Origin: Amnibacterium setariae
Lineage (GTDB): Bacteria > Actinomycetota > Actinomycetes > Actinomycetales > Microbacteriaceae
Assembly: GCF_003581425.1 (NCBI RefSeq)
Contig: NZ_QXTG01000002.1
Location: 1,178,001 to 1,242,000 of the forward strand
Reading direction: 5' to 3'
DNA length: 64,000 nucleotides
Positions 24,977-34,202 of this stretch are shown piece by piece. The position numbers and the translations under genes are program-made. The notes under the pieces were generated by a model. The model saw only the letters and a list, made by a program, of their open reading frames with translations. It had not been told where the DNA came from and did no database searches. The stretch's first letter is position 1; each line of letters starts with the position of its first letter.

Positions 24977-26278
24977 TCAGCGGGACGACCAGTACGACCC
25001 GCTCGGGTAGACGTACTCCGCGACCGACGCGTCGAGCATGCGCGCGCTGTAGCCCGGCTGCGACGGCAGCACGTACTTGCCGTCGATCACGACGCACGGG
25101 TCCGTGTAGTGCTCGTGCAGGTGGTCGACGAACTCCGTCACGCGACCCTCGAGGCTGCCGGAGACCGCGACGTAGTCGAAGACGGAGAGGTGCTGCACGA
25201 GCTCGCACAGCCCGACGCCGCCCGCGTGCGGGCAGACCGGGACGCCGAACTTCTTCGCCAGCAGGTAGACGGCGATGATCTCGTTCGGCCCCGCGAGCCG
25301 CGCCGAGTCGAGCTGGCAGAAGTCGATCGCCTCCGCCTGGAAGAGCTGCTTGAAGAGCACGCGGTTCATGCCGTGCTCGCCGGTCGCGACGCCGACGGGC
25401 GCGACCGCCCGCCGGATCGCGGCGTGGCCGAGCACGTCGTCCGGGCTCGTCGGCTCCTCGATCCAGAGCGGGCGGAACTCCGCGAGCCGCTCCATCCAGG
25501 CGATCGCCTGCGGCACGTCCCACACCTGGTTCGCGTCGATCATGAGGTCGACGTCCCAGCCCACGACCTCCCGCGCGATCGTGAGCCGCCGCACGTCCTC
25601 CTCGAGGTCGGCGCCGACCTTGAGCTTCAGGTGGTGGTAGCCCGCGTCGACCGCCTCCTGCAGCAGACGCCGCAGCTTGTCGTCGCTGTAGCCGAGCCAG
25701 CCCGCGCTCGTCGTGTAGCAGGGGTAGCCGCCCGCCGCCTCGAGCTCGGCGATCCGCTCGGCCCGCGTCGGCGCGAGCTCCTCGAGCATCGCCACCGCCT
25801 CGTCGCGCGTGAGGGCGTCGGAGAGGTAGCGGAGGTCCGCCGCGTCGACCAGCTGCTCCGGCGTCATGTCGACGAGGAGCCGCCACAGCGGCTTCCCCGC
25901 GCGCCGGGCGGCGAGGTCCCACACCGCGTTCATCACGGCGGCCATGCCGAGGTGCTCGACGCCCTTCTCCGGGCCCAGCCAGCGCAGCTGGCTGTCCGAC
26001 GAGAGCTCCCGGTAGATGCCCCCGAGGTCGCCGACGACCTCGTCGACGTCGCGGCCGATCAGGGGCGCGGCGCGCTGCTCCGCGGCGGCGCAGCAGAGGT
26101 CGTTCCCGCGCCCGATGGTGAAGGTGAAGCCGTACCCGGCGACGTCGGGGTCGTCGGTCTCGAGCACGAGGTACGCGGCGGAGTAGTCGCCGTCCTTGTT
26201 CATCGCGTCGGAGCCGTCCTGCGACAGCGAGGTCGGGAAGCGGACGTCGTAGGTGCGGGCGGCGGTGATCGTCGGCAT
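24977..26278 (-). CDS. fucD: L-fuconate dehydratase (enolase superfamily)
   Basis: A 433-residue enzyme that dehydrates L-fuconate to 2-keto-3-deoxy-L-fuconate in non-phosphorylative L-fucose breakdown. The N-terminus [20 protein letters not shown] and the later FTIGRGND are diagnostic of fuconate dehydratases. The catalytic KxK is LKLKVG (about 218), the metal ligands are in [15 protein letters not shown] and GEHGMN, and the His is in [10 protein letters not shown]. Length matches the Xanthomonas enzyme. It lies one base after the upstream aldo/keto reductase stop, so the two form an operon. Confidence 0.92.
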   Translation of the reverse strand: MPTITAARTYDVRFPTSLSQDGSDAMNKDGDYSAAYLVLETDDPDVAGYGFTFTIGRGNDLCCAAAEQRAAPLIGRDVDEVVGDLGGIYRELSSDSQLRWLGPEKGVEHLGMAAVMNAVWDLAARRAGKPLWRLLVDMTPEQLVDAADLRYLSDALTRDEAVAMLEELAPTRAERIAELEAAGGYPCYTTSAGWLGYSDDKLRRLLQEAVDAGYHHLKLKVGADLEEDVRRLTIAREVVGWDVDLMIDANQVWDVPQAIAWMERLAEFRPLWIEEPTSPDDVLGHAAIRRAVAPVGVATGEHGMNRVLFKQLFQAEAIDFCQLDSARLAGPNEIIAVYLLAKKFGVPVCPHAGGVGLCELVQHLSVFDYVAVSGSLEGRVTEFVDHLHEHYTDPCVVIDGKYVLPSQPGYSARMLDASVAEYVYPSGSYWSSR

Positions 26279-26279
26279 G

Positions 26280-27269
26280 TCAGGACTCCGGTGTCGTGGC
26301 GGTTCTGCGGAGGAGACCGGCGGCCTCGAGGTCCGTCCAGACAGCATCGGGCACGACGGTCGCGGCGCGCGCGACGCCCTCGGCCACCTGCCCCGGGTCG
26401 CGGAGGCCGAGGAGCGTCGAGACGACCGCCGGGTGCCGCTGCGGGAACACCGTGGCGACCTCCGGCAGCGTCACGCCGTGCGCCTCGCAGACGTCGGCGA
26501 TGCGGTTCGCGCGCGCGACGACCTCGGGCGGCGCCGCGGCGTAGTCGTACTGCGCGTCGGCGGGCGGGCGGCGCGTGCTGAGCAGCCCGGAGTTGTAGAC
26601 GCCGCCGACGACGACGCCCACGCCCCGCTCGAGCGCGGCGGGCAGGAGGTCGTCCTCCGCGCCCTGCTCGAGCAGCGTGTACCGGCCCGCGCAGAGCACG
26701 AGGTCGACGTCGGTCTCGCGGACGAAGCGCGTGAGCATGGCCGACCGGTTCATCCCCGCGCCGATCGCACGGACCACGCCCTGGTCCCGCAGCTCGACGA
26801 GCGCGGCGACACCGGTCGTGGACGCCTCCGCCCAGTGCGCGTCGGGGTCGTGGAGGTAGACGACGTCGACGCGGTCGACGCCGAGCCGCTCGAGGCTCTG
26901 CTCGAGCGACCGCAGCACGCCGTCGCGGCTGAAGTCCCAGCGCCGCACCGTGGTCGCCTCGACGGCGAAGCCCTGGTCGTCCTGCCGCCCGGCGCCGCCC
27001 GGGTCGGGCACGAGCAGCCGCCCGACCTTGGTCGAGAGCACGTACTCGTCGCGCGGCCGACCGGCGAGAGCGGCGCCGAGCCGGCGCTCCGCGAGGCCCA
27101 CGCCGTAGTGCGGGGCGGTGTCGAAGTACCGGACGCCGGCGGCCCAGGCCGCGTCGACGGTCGCCGCGGCCTCCTCGTCCGTGGTCGCGGTGTAGAGGTT
27201 GCCGAACGGCGCGGTGCCGAGCCCGAGCGTCGGGAGCCCCGGCGAGGGCCTCGTCGTGTCCTGCGTCAT
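26280..27269 (-). CDS. Aldo/keto reductase, L-fucose-dehydrogenase-like
   Basis: A 329-residue (alpha/beta)8 oxidoreductase. The tetrad is visible: Asp and Tyr in [10 protein letters not shown] (about 50), Lys in LSTKVGR and His in VYLHDPD. This branch (D-threo-aldose 1-dehydrogenase/pyridoxal dehydrogenase) includes L-fucose and L-galactose 1-dehydrogenases, which oxidise the sugar to its lactone with NAD(P)+. Coupling to L-fuconate dehydratase one base downstream makes L-fucose oxidation the best guess. ATG at 27269 has only a weak Shine-Dalgarno. Its promoter region is shared with the divergent alcohol dehydrogenase gene. Confidence 0.88.
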   Translation of the reverse strand: MTQDTTRPSPGLPTLGLGTAPFGNLYTATTDEEAAATVDAAWAAGVRYFDTAPHYGVGLAERRLGAALAGRPRDEYVLSTKVGRLLVPDPGGAGRQDDQGFAVEATTVRRWDFSRDGVLRSLEQSLERLGVDRVDVVYLHDPDAHWAEASTTGVAALVELRDQGVVRAIGAGMNRSAMLTRFVRETDVDLVLCAGRYTLLEQGAEDDLLPAALERGVGVVVGGVYNSGLLSTRRPPADAQYDYAAAPPEVVARANRIADVCEAHGVTLPEVATVFPQRHPAVVSTLLGLRDPGQVAEGVARAATVVPDAVWTDLEAAGLLRRTATTPES

Positions 27270-27281
27270 GTCGCCGTTTCC

Positions 27282-27299
27282 GATCCGAGACATCGGATC
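27282..27299. promoter_or_regulatory. Inverted repeat in the divergent fucose promoter region
   Basis: GATCCGA-GACA-TCGGATC is a perfect 7-bp inverted repeat, 13 bp upstream of the aldo/keto reductase start and about 100 bp before the divergent alcohol dehydrogenase. It fits an operator for a dimeric regulator such as one of the GntR/FCD proteins. A CATAAT box for the rightward gene lies at 27348-27353. Confidence 0.5.
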
Positions 27300-27395
27300 A
27301 CTTCGTCGGGATCTGGCTGCTTTGGCCGGTGTTCGACCGCCGCCGAGCATAATAGGTCGGGTGTTTCCCGTCAGGGGATCGAGAACGGAGCGTCG

Positions 27396-28424
27396 ATGCT
27401 GACCGCGCAGTACGTCGGGGACCGGACCGTCGAGACCAGGGAGGCGGAGCCCGTCGCCCCCGGGCCGGGCGACGTGCGGATCCGTGTCGCCTACACCGGA
27501 CTCTGCGGCACGGACCTCCACGTCTTCCACGGGAGCATGGACGCCCGCGTGACCACGCCGCTCCCGTTCGGCCACGAGATGAGCGGCACGGTGGAGTCCG
27601 TCGGCGCCGACGTCACCTCAGTCGCGCCCGGCGACGCCGTCACCGTGATGCCGCTCGACTGGGACGGCACCTGCCCCGCCTGCCTGGCCGGCAACCAGCA
27701 CGTCTGCCAGAACCTCGACTTCATCGGGATCGACTCCCCCGGCTCCCTCCAGGAGCTGTGGACCGTGCCCGAGCGCGTCGTCGTGCCGATGCCCGCCGGG
27801 GTCCGCCTCGACCACGCCGCCCTCGTCGAACCGGTCGCGGTCGCGGTGCACGACGTGCGCCGCTCCGGCCTCGTCGAGGGCGAGAAGGCCGTCGTCATCG
27901 GCGGCGGCCCGATCGGGCTGCTCATCGCCACCGTCGCGCGGCGCTTCGGCGGCGACGTCGTCGTCGCCGAGGTCGACGCGAACCGCCGTGCGCAGGTGGA
28001 GGCGCTCGGCTTCACCACGCTCGACCCGCGCGCGGTCGATCAGGTCGCACGGGTCGAGGAGTGGACCGGCGGCGCCGGCGCCGACGTCGTGTTCGAGGTG
28101 TCCGGAGCGGCGAAGGCCGTGCTCGGGGCGACCTCGCTCGCGAAGGTCCGCGGCCGCCTCGTCGTCGTCGCGATCCACCCCACGCCTCGGGAGATCGACC
28201 TGCAGCGCCTGTTCTGGCGCGAGCTCACGATCATCGGCGCGCGCGTCTACGAGCGGCAGGACTTCGAGACCGCCGTGCGCCTCGTGGCCGACGGCGACGT
28301 CCCTGCGGACGTGCTGATCACGAAGATCGTGCCGATCACCGAGGTGCAGGAGGCGTTCGGCCTGCTCGAGCAGGGCGCCGCGATGAAGGTGCTCGTCGAC
28401 GTGCAGTCCGGCGCCGGCGCATGA
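27396..28424 (+). CDS. Zn-dependent medium-chain alcohol/polyol dehydrogenase
   Basis: A 342-residue MDR dehydrogenase of the sorbitol/threonine dehydrogenase type. The catalytic zinc site is CGTD (about 37) and GHE (about 60); the NAD loop is GGGPIG (about 168). The structural zinc lobe reads DGTCPACLAGNQHVC, so the first of the four usual Cys is Asp. The likely job is oxidising a sugar acid or polyol, or reducing an aldehyde product; L-idonate or galactitol-type substrates are possible. It starts a rightward operon with SDR, aldolase and kinase genes, each overlapping the next by four bases. ATG at 27396 follows ACGGAG. Confidence 0.9.
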   Translation: MLTAQYVGDRTVETREAEPVAPGPGDVRIRVAYTGLCGTDLHVFHGSMDARVTTPLPFGHEMSGTVESVGADVTSVAPGDAVTVMPLDWDGTCPACLAGNQHVCQNLDFIGIDSPGSLQELWTVPERVVVPMPAGVRLDHAALVEPVAVAVHDVRRSGLVEGEKAVVIGGGPIGLLIATVARRFGGDVVVAEVDANRRAQVEALGFTTLDPRAVDQVARVEEWTGGAGADVVFEVSGAAKAVLGATSLAKVRGRLVVVAIHPTPREIDLQRLFWRELTIIGARVYERQDFETAVRLVADGDVPADVLITKIVPITEVQEAFGLLEQGAAMKVLVDVQSGAGA

Positions 28425-29179
28425 GCGGCCCCTTCGACCTGACCGGTCGGCTCGCGGTCGTCACCGGCGCGAAGCGCGGCATCGGCCGCGCGTTCGCGGA
28501 GGCCCTCGCGGCAGCGGGCGCCGACGTGATCGGCGTCAGCGCCACGATCGAGCCGGAGGGCAGCGCGGTCGGCGCCGCGGTCGAGGCGCTCGGCCGACGG
28601 TTCGAGGCGCGCGCGGTCGACTTCGCGGACCGCGCCGCGGTGGTCGCGCTCGGCGAGGAGCTCGCCGAGCGCCGGGTCGACGTGCTCGTCAACAACGCCG
28701 GGACGATCGAGCGGGCACCGGCCGCCGAGCACCCCCTCGAGCTGTGGGACCGGGTCCTCGAGGTCGACCTCTCCAGCCAGTTCGTGCTCACCCAGCTCGT
28801 CGCCCGCGGCATGCTCGCGCGCGGCGAGGGCCGCGTGATCTTCACGGCGAGCCTGCTCAGCTTCCAGGGCGGCATCAACGTGCCCGGCTACACCGCGGCG
28901 AAGTCGGGCGTTGCGGGCCTCGTCCGGGCGCTCTCGAACGAGTGGGCGGCGCGCGGCGTGACGGTCAACGGCATCGCGCCGGGCTACATCGCGACCGACA
29001 ACACGGCCGCGCTGCAGGCGGACGCGGACCGGTCGCGGCAGATCCTCGAGCGCATCCCCGCCGGCCGCTGGGGCCGCGCGGACGATCTCGGCGGCGCCGT
29101 CGTGTTCCTCGCCTCCCCCGCCGCCGCGTACGTGACCGGCGCCGTCCTGCCCGTCGACGGCGGCTGGCTCGGCCGATGA
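28421..29179 (+). CDS. Short-chain dehydrogenase, gluconate 5-dehydrogenase/KduD-like
   Basis: A 252-residue SDR with TGAKRGIGRA (about 15), VLVNNAGTIE (about 86), Ser in FTASLLSFQGG and YTAAKSGV (about 152). The FDLTGRLAVVTGA start and the C-terminal AYVTGAVLPVDGGW are characteristic of the Ga5DH/KduD branch, which interconverts keto-deoxy sugar acids. It overlaps the upstream MDR and the downstream aldolase by four bases each. In this setting it may oxidise a 2-keto-3-deoxy sugar acid. Confidence 0.9.
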   Translation: MSGPFDLTGRLAVVTGAKRGIGRAFAEALAAAGADVIGVSATIEPEGSAVGAAVEALGRRFEARAVDFADRAAVVALGEELAERRVDVLVNNAGTIERAPAAEHPLELWDRVLEVDLSSQFVLTQLVARGMLARGEGRVIFTASLLSFQGGINVPGYTAAKSGVAGLVRALSNEWAARGVTVNGIAPGYIATDNTAALQADADRSRQILERIPAGRWGRADDLGGAVVFLASPAAAYVTGAVLPVDGGWLGR

Positions 29180-29808
29180 GCGCCGCGACCGCCGTCCTCG
29201 GACGGGTCCGGGTCCTGCCGGTCGTCTCCCTGACGGACGCCGCGCTCGCACGACCGCTCGCCGAAGCCCTCCTCGCGGGCGGGCTGCCGATCGCCGAGAT
29301 CACGCTCCGCACCCCGGCCGGGCTCGCCGCGATCGCGGCGGCGGCCGCCGTGCCGGGCTTCACGGTCGCCGCGGGCACGGTGCTGACCGCGGAGCAGGTC
29401 GACGCCTGCGTCGACGCGGGCGCCGGGATGATCGTCTCCCCCGGCCTCGACGACGCGGTCGTCGCCCGCGCGCAGGAGCGCGGGGCGGCGGCGGTGCCCG
29501 GCGTCGCGACGGCGACGGAGGTCCAGCGGGCGCTCGCGGCGGGCTGCACCGACCTGAAGCTGTTCCCCGCCGGCCTGCTCGGCGGACCGGACCTGATCCG
29601 CGCGCTCGGCGCACCGTTCCCGCAGGTCCGCTTCGTCCCGAGCGGCGGGGTGTCGGCGGCGACCGCGCCGGACTACGCGGCGCTCCCGAACGTGCTCGCC
29701 GTGAGCGGCAGCTGGATGGTGCCGGCGGACGCCGTCGCGTCGGACCCCGCCCGCATCACCGCGCTCGCCCGTGAGGCCGTCGCCGCCGTGTCCGCGCTCG
29801 TGCCATGA
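29176..29808 (+). CDS. KDPG/KDPGal-type aldolase
   Basis: A 210-residue class I aldolase that cleaves 2-keto-3-deoxy-6-phospho sugar acids to pyruvate and glyceraldehyde 3-phosphate. The Schiff-base Lys is in DLKLFPAGLLGG (about 132), the catalytic Glu in IAEITLRTP (about 42), and phosphate-binding residues follow in VPSGGVSA. The usual PGVxTPSE reads PGVATATE. It is co-transcribed with a KDG-type kinase that would supply its phosphorylated substrate. It might also cleave unphosphorylated 6-deoxy analogues. Confidence 0.9.
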   Translation: MSAATAVLGRVRVLPVVSLTDAALARPLAEALLAGGLPIAEITLRTPAGLAAIAAAAAVPGFTVAAGTVLTAEQVDACVDAGAGMIVSPGLDDAVVARAQERGAAAVPGVATATEVQRALAAGCTDLKLFPAGLLGGPDLIRALGAPFPQVRFVPSGGVSAATAPDYAALPNVLAVSGSWMVPADAVASDPARITALAREAVAAVSALVP

Positions 29809-30734
29809 GCGTCCTGACCCTCGGCGAGGCGCTCGGCGTGCTCCACACGGGCGAGTCGATCGCGCACGCCTCGCACCTGCGGATCGGCACGGGCGGGTCG
29901 GAGGCGAACGTCGCCATCGGCCTCGCCCGGCTCGGGGCGCCGGTCGCGTGGCTCGGCCGCACGGGCGACGACGGGCTCGGCCGCCGCGTCGTCCGCGAGC
30001 TGCGGGCCGAGGGCGTCGACGTGCGCGCCGTGGTCGATCCCGCCGCGCCGACGGGCCTGCTGCTGAAGGAGACCGACGGCGCGGGCCGCACGGAGGTCGT
30101 CTACCACCGCCGCGGGAGCGCGGGCGGCCGGCTGGCGCCCGAGGACCTCGCCGCCGCGGACGGCGTCCCCGTCGAGCACCTCCACGTGACGGGCATCACC
30201 CCGGCGCTGTCGGCGAGCGCGGCGGCGACGGTCGACGCGGCGCTCGACCGGTGGTCGGGCGTCCCGGTCTCCTTCGACGTGAACCACCGCTCCCGCCTCT
30301 GGTCCGGCGAGACGGCCGCCCCCGCCTACCGCGCGCTCGCGGCCCGTGCGGACGTCGTCTTCGCCGGCTTCGACGAGGCGCTGCTGCTCGCGCCCGACGC
30401 GGCGGACCCCGAGGACGCGGCCCGCCGGATCGCGGCGCTCGGCCCCGCCGAGGTCGTCGTCAAGCTCGGGGAGGACGGGGCGCTCGCGCTGGTCGACGGC
30501 GAGGTGCTCCGGATGCCGGCCGTGCCCGTCCGGGTCGTCGACACCGTCGGGGCCGGCGACGCCTTCGTGGCCGGCTGGCTGGCCGAGCGCGTGCTCGGCC
30601 GCCCGGTCGAGGAGCGCCTCCGCACCGCCGTCCGCGCCGGCGCCGCCGCGTGCACGCACGCGGGCGACTGGGAGGGCTTGCCCTTCCGCCGCGACCTGGA
30701 GGCGCCGGTCGCCCTCGAGCCCGTCCGCCGGTGA
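29805..30734 (+). CDS. PfkB-family 2-keto-3-deoxy-sugar-acid kinase
   Basis: A 309-residue ribokinase-fold kinase. It has the N-terminal GGSEANVAIGLARLG (about 28) and the C-terminal anion-hole motif VVDTVGAGDAFVAGW (about 245), with Asp as base. The gene follows and overlaps the aldolase, so phosphorylation of KDG or KDGal at O6 is the natural role. It cannot phosphorylate O6 of a 6-deoxy acid such as 2-keto-3-deoxyfuconate, so the pair implies a second substrate for the island. It is convergent with the mutarotase gene. Confidence 0.9.
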   Translation: MSVLTLGEALGVLHTGESIAHASHLRIGTGGSEANVAIGLARLGAPVAWLGRTGDDGLGRRVVRELRAEGVDVRAVVDPAAPTGLLLKETDGAGRTEVVYHRRGSAGGRLAPEDLAAADGVPVEHLHVTGITPALSASAAATVDAALDRWSGVPVSFDVNHRSRLWSGETAAPAYRALAARADVVFAGFDEALLLAPDAADPEDAARRIAALGPAEVVVKLGEDGALALVDGEVLRMPAVPVRVVDTVGAGDAFVAGWLAERVLGRPVEERLRTAVRAGAAACTHAGDWEGLPFRRDLEAPVALEPVRR

Positions 30735-30748
30735 GGGCGGGCCCGCCC
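30735..30748. terminator. GC palindrome between convergent operons
   Basis: GGGCGGGCCCGCCC directly follows the kinase stop, and GGGCGGGCC recurs at 30754-30762 before the mutarotase stop. Together these can form alternative GC stems on either strand. Confidence 0.5.
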
Positions 30749-30771
30749 CGAGCCGGGCGGGCCGCCGTGGC

Positions 30772-31125
30772 TCAGCCCTCGGGCGAGAGGTGCCAGACCT
30801 CGGTGAGGTCGCGCCACGGGCCGCCGGGCGCGCCCGGCTCCGGGTCGACCTGGCAGGGGCCGGTGAACGTCCACCACCGCTGCGTCTCGGGGTCCTCCCC
30901 GATGAAGGCGAGCGCGGCGTCGAGGTCGTCGCCGCGGTACTCGTAGTAGCCGATCAGCAGGTCGTCGCGCACGAAGATCGTGTAGTTCTCGAACCCCGCC
31001 TCGCGGAGGCGCTGCTCGACCGCGGGCCACACGTGGGCGTGCAGCTCGAGGTACTCCTCGCGCTTCTCCGGCGCGAGCCGCGTCATCTGGCAGACGCGGC
31101 GGACCGGGCGCTCCGCGGCGGTCAT
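30772..31125 (-). CDS. rhaM: L-rhamnose/L-fucose-type mutarotase (RhaM family)
   Basis: A 117-residue dimeric alpha/beta protein of PF05336 that interconverts alpha and beta anomers of 6-deoxyhexoses so that dehydrogenases or isomerases can use them. Typical stretches are CQMTRLAPEKREEYLELHAH (catalytic His about 28-30), HVWP, NYTIFVRDDLLIGYYEY and RWWTFTGPCQ. ATG at 31125 overlaps the stop of the dehydratase gene upstream. It is the last gene of the importer operon. L-fucose or L-rhamnose is the expected sugar. Confidence 0.92.
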   Translation of the reverse strand: MTAAERPVRRVCQMTRLAPEKREEYLELHAHVWPAVEQRLREAGFENYTIFVRDDLLIGYYEYRGDDLDAALAFIGEDPETQRWWTFTGPCQVDPEPGAPGGPWRDLTEVWHLSPEG

Positions 31126-32303
31126 CGCCGGGCCTCGAGCGTCTCGACCACGGCGGGCGCGGAGTCCTCGGGCACGAGCCGGAGCCCGGCCCGGGCGGGG
31201 CGCACGTGCGGGCCGCTCGCCCGGGTCCACCCGGCCGCGGGCGTCAGGCCGAGGATCAGGGCCTCGTCGAGCACGATGCCCGCGCCCGGCTCGTCGCCGA
31301 GCACGATGCCGCCGTCCTCGATCCGCTGGTCGAGCGTCACGCCCAGCGGCTGGCCCAGGTCCTGGACCTCGGAGGTGAGGTGGTTGGGCATCGCGGTGGC
31401 CGCGGCGGCCGTCACGGAGGTGAGGCCGACGGGGCTGACGGGCAGGTCCTGCGCGTGCGCGATGGTCGAGACGCGCAGCGCGTGCGTGATGCCCCACGAG
31501 CCGTTGAACTGCACGACGTCGACCGCGTCGGCGGCGAGCAGCGGCCGGTACTGCTCCAGGCCGGTGAGGTTCTCCCCGGTCGCGACGCCGGCGTCGACGC
31601 TGCGGCGCACGTCGGCGAGGCCCGCCGCGTCCCAGCGCCGCAGCGGCTCCTCCACCCAGGTCAGGTCGACCGCCGCCTCGATCCGCCGGATGTGCCGCAC
31701 CGCCTGCGAGCGGTGCCACGACTCGTTCGCGTCGAACATGAGCGCCGGGTCCGCGGAGTTGCGGCGCATCACGTCCTGCGCGATCCGCAGCCGGCGGATG
31801 TCGTCGGCGACGTTCCGGCCGCCCTTGATCTTCGCCTGCGAGAAGCCGGCGTCCGCGAACGCGGCGTAGAGGTCGTGGAGCTCGTCGTCGGTGAGGCCGA
31901 ACTCGAGCCCGGACGCGTAGCCCGGCACGAAGCGGGACCGGCCGCCGAGCAGCCGCCACAGCGGCTCCCCCGCCGCCTTCGCCTTCAGGTCCCAGAGCGC
32001 CTGGTCGATCGCGCCGATCGCGGCGAAGACGAGGCCGTTGTGCCCGGTCTTGAACGCGAAGGCGAGCATCCGGTCGTAGAGCCCGGTGACGCTGCGCGGG
32101 TCCTCGCCGTCGACCGCCGGGAAGACCCGGTCGACGTCGGCGAGGGAGGAGGCGCTGAGCCCGATCCCCTCCACGCCCTCGTCGGTCGTCAGGACGAGCG
32201 CGTGGAGCGCGGTGCGCGTGCCCTCGCTGACCCCGTTCACGTCGCCGACGGGCCGGTGCCACTCGTGCTGCGTGGTCAGGATGCGGTAGCCGGTGATCTT
32301 CAT
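31122..32303 (-). CDS. Enolase-superfamily sugar-acid dehydratase (second of three)
   Basis: A 393-residue protein of the mandelate racemase/muconate lactonizing family. It keeps the KxK motif as AKIKGG (about 163), metal ligands in FDANESWH (about 192), WVEEPLRRWD (about 218) and TGENLTG (about 243). The usual His/Asp dyad is less plain; QFNGSWG and SPVGLTS stand where it is expected. Substrate specificity cannot be read. Position between a CUT1 importer and a deoxyhexose mutarotase suggests a fuconate-, rhamnonate- or galactonate-like acid. It overlaps rhaM by four bases and starts 28 bp after the permease stop. Confidence 0.85.
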   Translation of the reverse strand: MKITGYRILTTQHEWHRPVGDVNGVSEGTRTALHALVLTTDEGVEGIGLSASSLADVDRVFPAVDGEDPRSVTGLYDRMLAFAFKTGHNGLVFAAIGAIDQALWDLKAKAAGEPLWRLLGGRSRFVPGYASGLEFGLTDDELHDLYAAFADAGFSQAKIKGGRNVADDIRRLRIAQDVMRRNSADPALMFDANESWHRSQAVRHIRRIEAAVDLTWVEEPLRRWDAAGLADVRRSVDAGVATGENLTGLEQYRPLLAADAVDVVQFNGSWGITHALRVSTIAHAQDLPVSPVGLTSVTAAAATAMPNHLTSEVQDLGQPLGVTLDQRIEDGGIVLGDEPGAGIVLDEALILGLTPAAGWTRASGPHVRPARAGLRLVPEDSAPAVVETLEARR

Positions 32304-32331
32304 GCGGTGGTCCTCGCGTCGATGCGGTGCG

Positions 32332-33267
32332 TCATTCCTTCGTCCCGCCCGCGGTCATGCCCTCGACGAGGAAGCGCTGGGAGAAGAGGAACACGATCAG
32401 GATGGGGAGCACCGACACCACGGTGCCGAGCGCCAGGGTGGGCAGCTGCACGGACTCCGAGCCCGCCGAGCTCGGGTTGAACGCCGGCGTCGACGACAGC
32501 AGCGTCGACAGGCCGACCTGCAGCGGGTAGCTGTCGCTCGAGGGCAGCATCACGAAGGGCAGGAAGTAGTTGTTCCAGTTCTGCGTGAAGGAGAAGAACC
32601 CGACGAGCGCGACGACGGGCGCCGCGAGCGGCAGCGCGACGCGGAAGAAGACCTGCAGCTCGTTCGCGCCGTCGAGCCGCGCCGCGGCGAGCAGCGAGTC
32701 CGGGATCGACGTCGAGAAGTAGATGAAGGCGAGGTACACGCCGAACGGGTAGAACGAGAACGGCAGGATCACGCTGAGCGCGGTCCCGACGAGGCCCAGC
32801 GCGTTCATCTCGAGGAACACGGGCAGCACGAGCGCCGTGCTCGGCATGAGCATGACGACGAGCGTGAGCACGAGCAGCACCCGCCGCCCGCGGAACTCGG
32901 TGAGCGCGAGCGCGTAGCCCGCCGGGATCGAGATCACGAGCGTGAGCACGAGCGCCCCGAGGGCGTAGAGCACCGAGTTGCCGAACCACGTGTAGACGGC
33001 GCCGTCCTGGAACGAGAACAGCTGGTCCCAGTTCGCGGCGAACGACCCGAACGAGCCGACCGTGAACGGTCCCTGCCGGATCAGCTCGCCGCCGGTCTTC
33101 GTCACCGCGAAGAGCACCCACACGATCGGGACGACGAAGAAGAGCGCGAAGACGACGAGCACGACGCCCGCGATGCCGCGGCCGCTCCAGCCCGCGACGC
33201 CGAGGCCCGTCGAGCGGCGACGGGCCGGGGCCGAGGTCGACCCCGAGGTCGAAGCCGTGGTCGTCAT
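32332..33267 (-). CDS. CUT1 sugar ABC transporter permease (MalG type)
   Basis: A 311-residue inner-membrane permease with six helices. The cytosolic EAA-type loop reads AAARLDGANELQVFFRVALP (about 200), which docks the ATPase. The N-terminal 25 residues are Ser/Thr-rich and cytosolic. ATG at 33267 overlaps the stop of the MalF-type gene. The operon has no ATPase gene, so a shared MsmX/MsiK-type ATPase elsewhere must power it. Confidence 0.93.
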   Translation of the reverse strand: MTTTASTSGSTSAPARRRSTGLGVAGWSGRGIAGVVLVVFALFFVVPIVWVLFAVTKTGGELIRQGPFTVGSFGSFAANWDQLFSFQDGAVYTWFGNSVLYALGALVLTLVISIPAGYALALTEFRGRRVLLVLTLVVMLMPSTALVLPVFLEMNALGLVGTALSVILPFSFYPFGVYLAFIYFSTSIPDSLLAAARLDGANELQVFFRVALPLAAPVVALVGFFSFTQNWNNYFLPFVMLPSSDSYPLQVGLSTLLSSTPAFNPSSAGSESVQLPTLALGTVVSVLPILIVFLFSQRFLVEGMTAGGTKE

Positions 33268-34202
33268 GCGTCCTCCGTCGAGAAGAGCCCGCCGCGCCAC
33301 ACGAAGAGGGCGGACAGCGCGATCGACACGATCAGCAGCAGCACCGCGATCGCGGAGGCGCCGTTGAAGTCGTTCTGCGCGAAGGCGTACTGGTAGGCGA
33401 GCTGGTTGAGCGAGTAGTCGTTCGGCACGACCGCGTTGCTCGCCTGCGACAGCAGCGTCGGCTCGACGAAGAGCTGGGTGCCGGCCGCGAGCGAGAGCAC
33501 GGACATGTAGGCGATCCACTTCCGCATCAGCGGCAGCTGGATGCGCGTCGCGATCTGCACCGCGTTCGCGCCGTCGAGCCGGGCCGCCTCCATCACGTCG
33601 ACCGAGATGTTGTTCAGCGCGCCGAAGAGCACGACGATCCAGCCGCCCGCGCCGGTCCAGAACGCGATGATCGCGAAGATCGCGGGCAGGTTCGCCGGCG
33701 CGATCGTCTGGTTGAAGCTCTGGAACCCGAGGGCGTGGAGCAGCGGGGCGACCGGGCTCGCGGAGGGGTCGAGCACGAACAGCCAGAGCAGCACGCTCGA
33801 CGCCCCGGCCAGCGCGCCGGGGATGTAGTAGAGGAGGCGGAACACGGCGCTGACCCGGCGCGACCGGATCCCGTGCACGAGCAGGGCCAGCAGCACGACG
33901 AGCACGAGCAGGCTCACGAGCCAGATCACGAGGTAGAGGGCGACGTGGCCGACGTCCGCGAAGAAGCGGTAGTCCCCGATCACCTTCGCGAAGTTCGCGA
34001 TCCCGACGAAGGCGCCGTCCGCGTCGGTGAAGGCGAGCACGAGGGCGTAGACGGCGGGGGCCAGCCCGAAGGCGAGCGTGAAGAGGACGTAGGGCGCGAT
34101 GAACACGGGCCCGATGGACCGGGCGCGCGTGCGCCGGCCGGCTCGCCGCCGGCCCGTGAGGGCCGGGCCGGCGGCGAGCGGTGCAGCTGCGGGGGTCGTC
34201 AC
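33264..34202 (-). CDS. CUT1 sugar ABC transporter permease (MalF type)
   Basis: A 312-residue permease with six helices beginning FIAPYVLFTLAFGLAPAVYA. The EAA-type loop is MEAARLDGANAVQIATRIQL (about 205). GTG at 34202 overlaps the stop of the binding-protein gene (GTGA). It pairs with the MalG-type subunit to form the channel. Confidence 0.93.
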   Translation of the reverse strand: MTTPAAAPLAAGPALTGRRRAGRRTRARSIGPVFIAPYVLFTLAFGLAPAVYALVLAFTDADGAFVGIANFAKVIGDYRFFADVGHVALYLVIWLVSLLVLVVLLALLVHGIRSRRVSAVFRLLYYIPGALAGASSVLLWLFVLDPSASPVAPLLHALGFQSFNQTIAPANLPAIFAIIAFWTGAGGWIVVLFGALNNISVDVMEAARLDGANAVQIATRIQLPLMRKWIAYMSVLSLAAGTQLFVEPTLLSQASNAVVPNDYSLNQLAYQYAFAQNDFNGASAIAVLLLIVSIALSALFVWRGGLFSTEDA

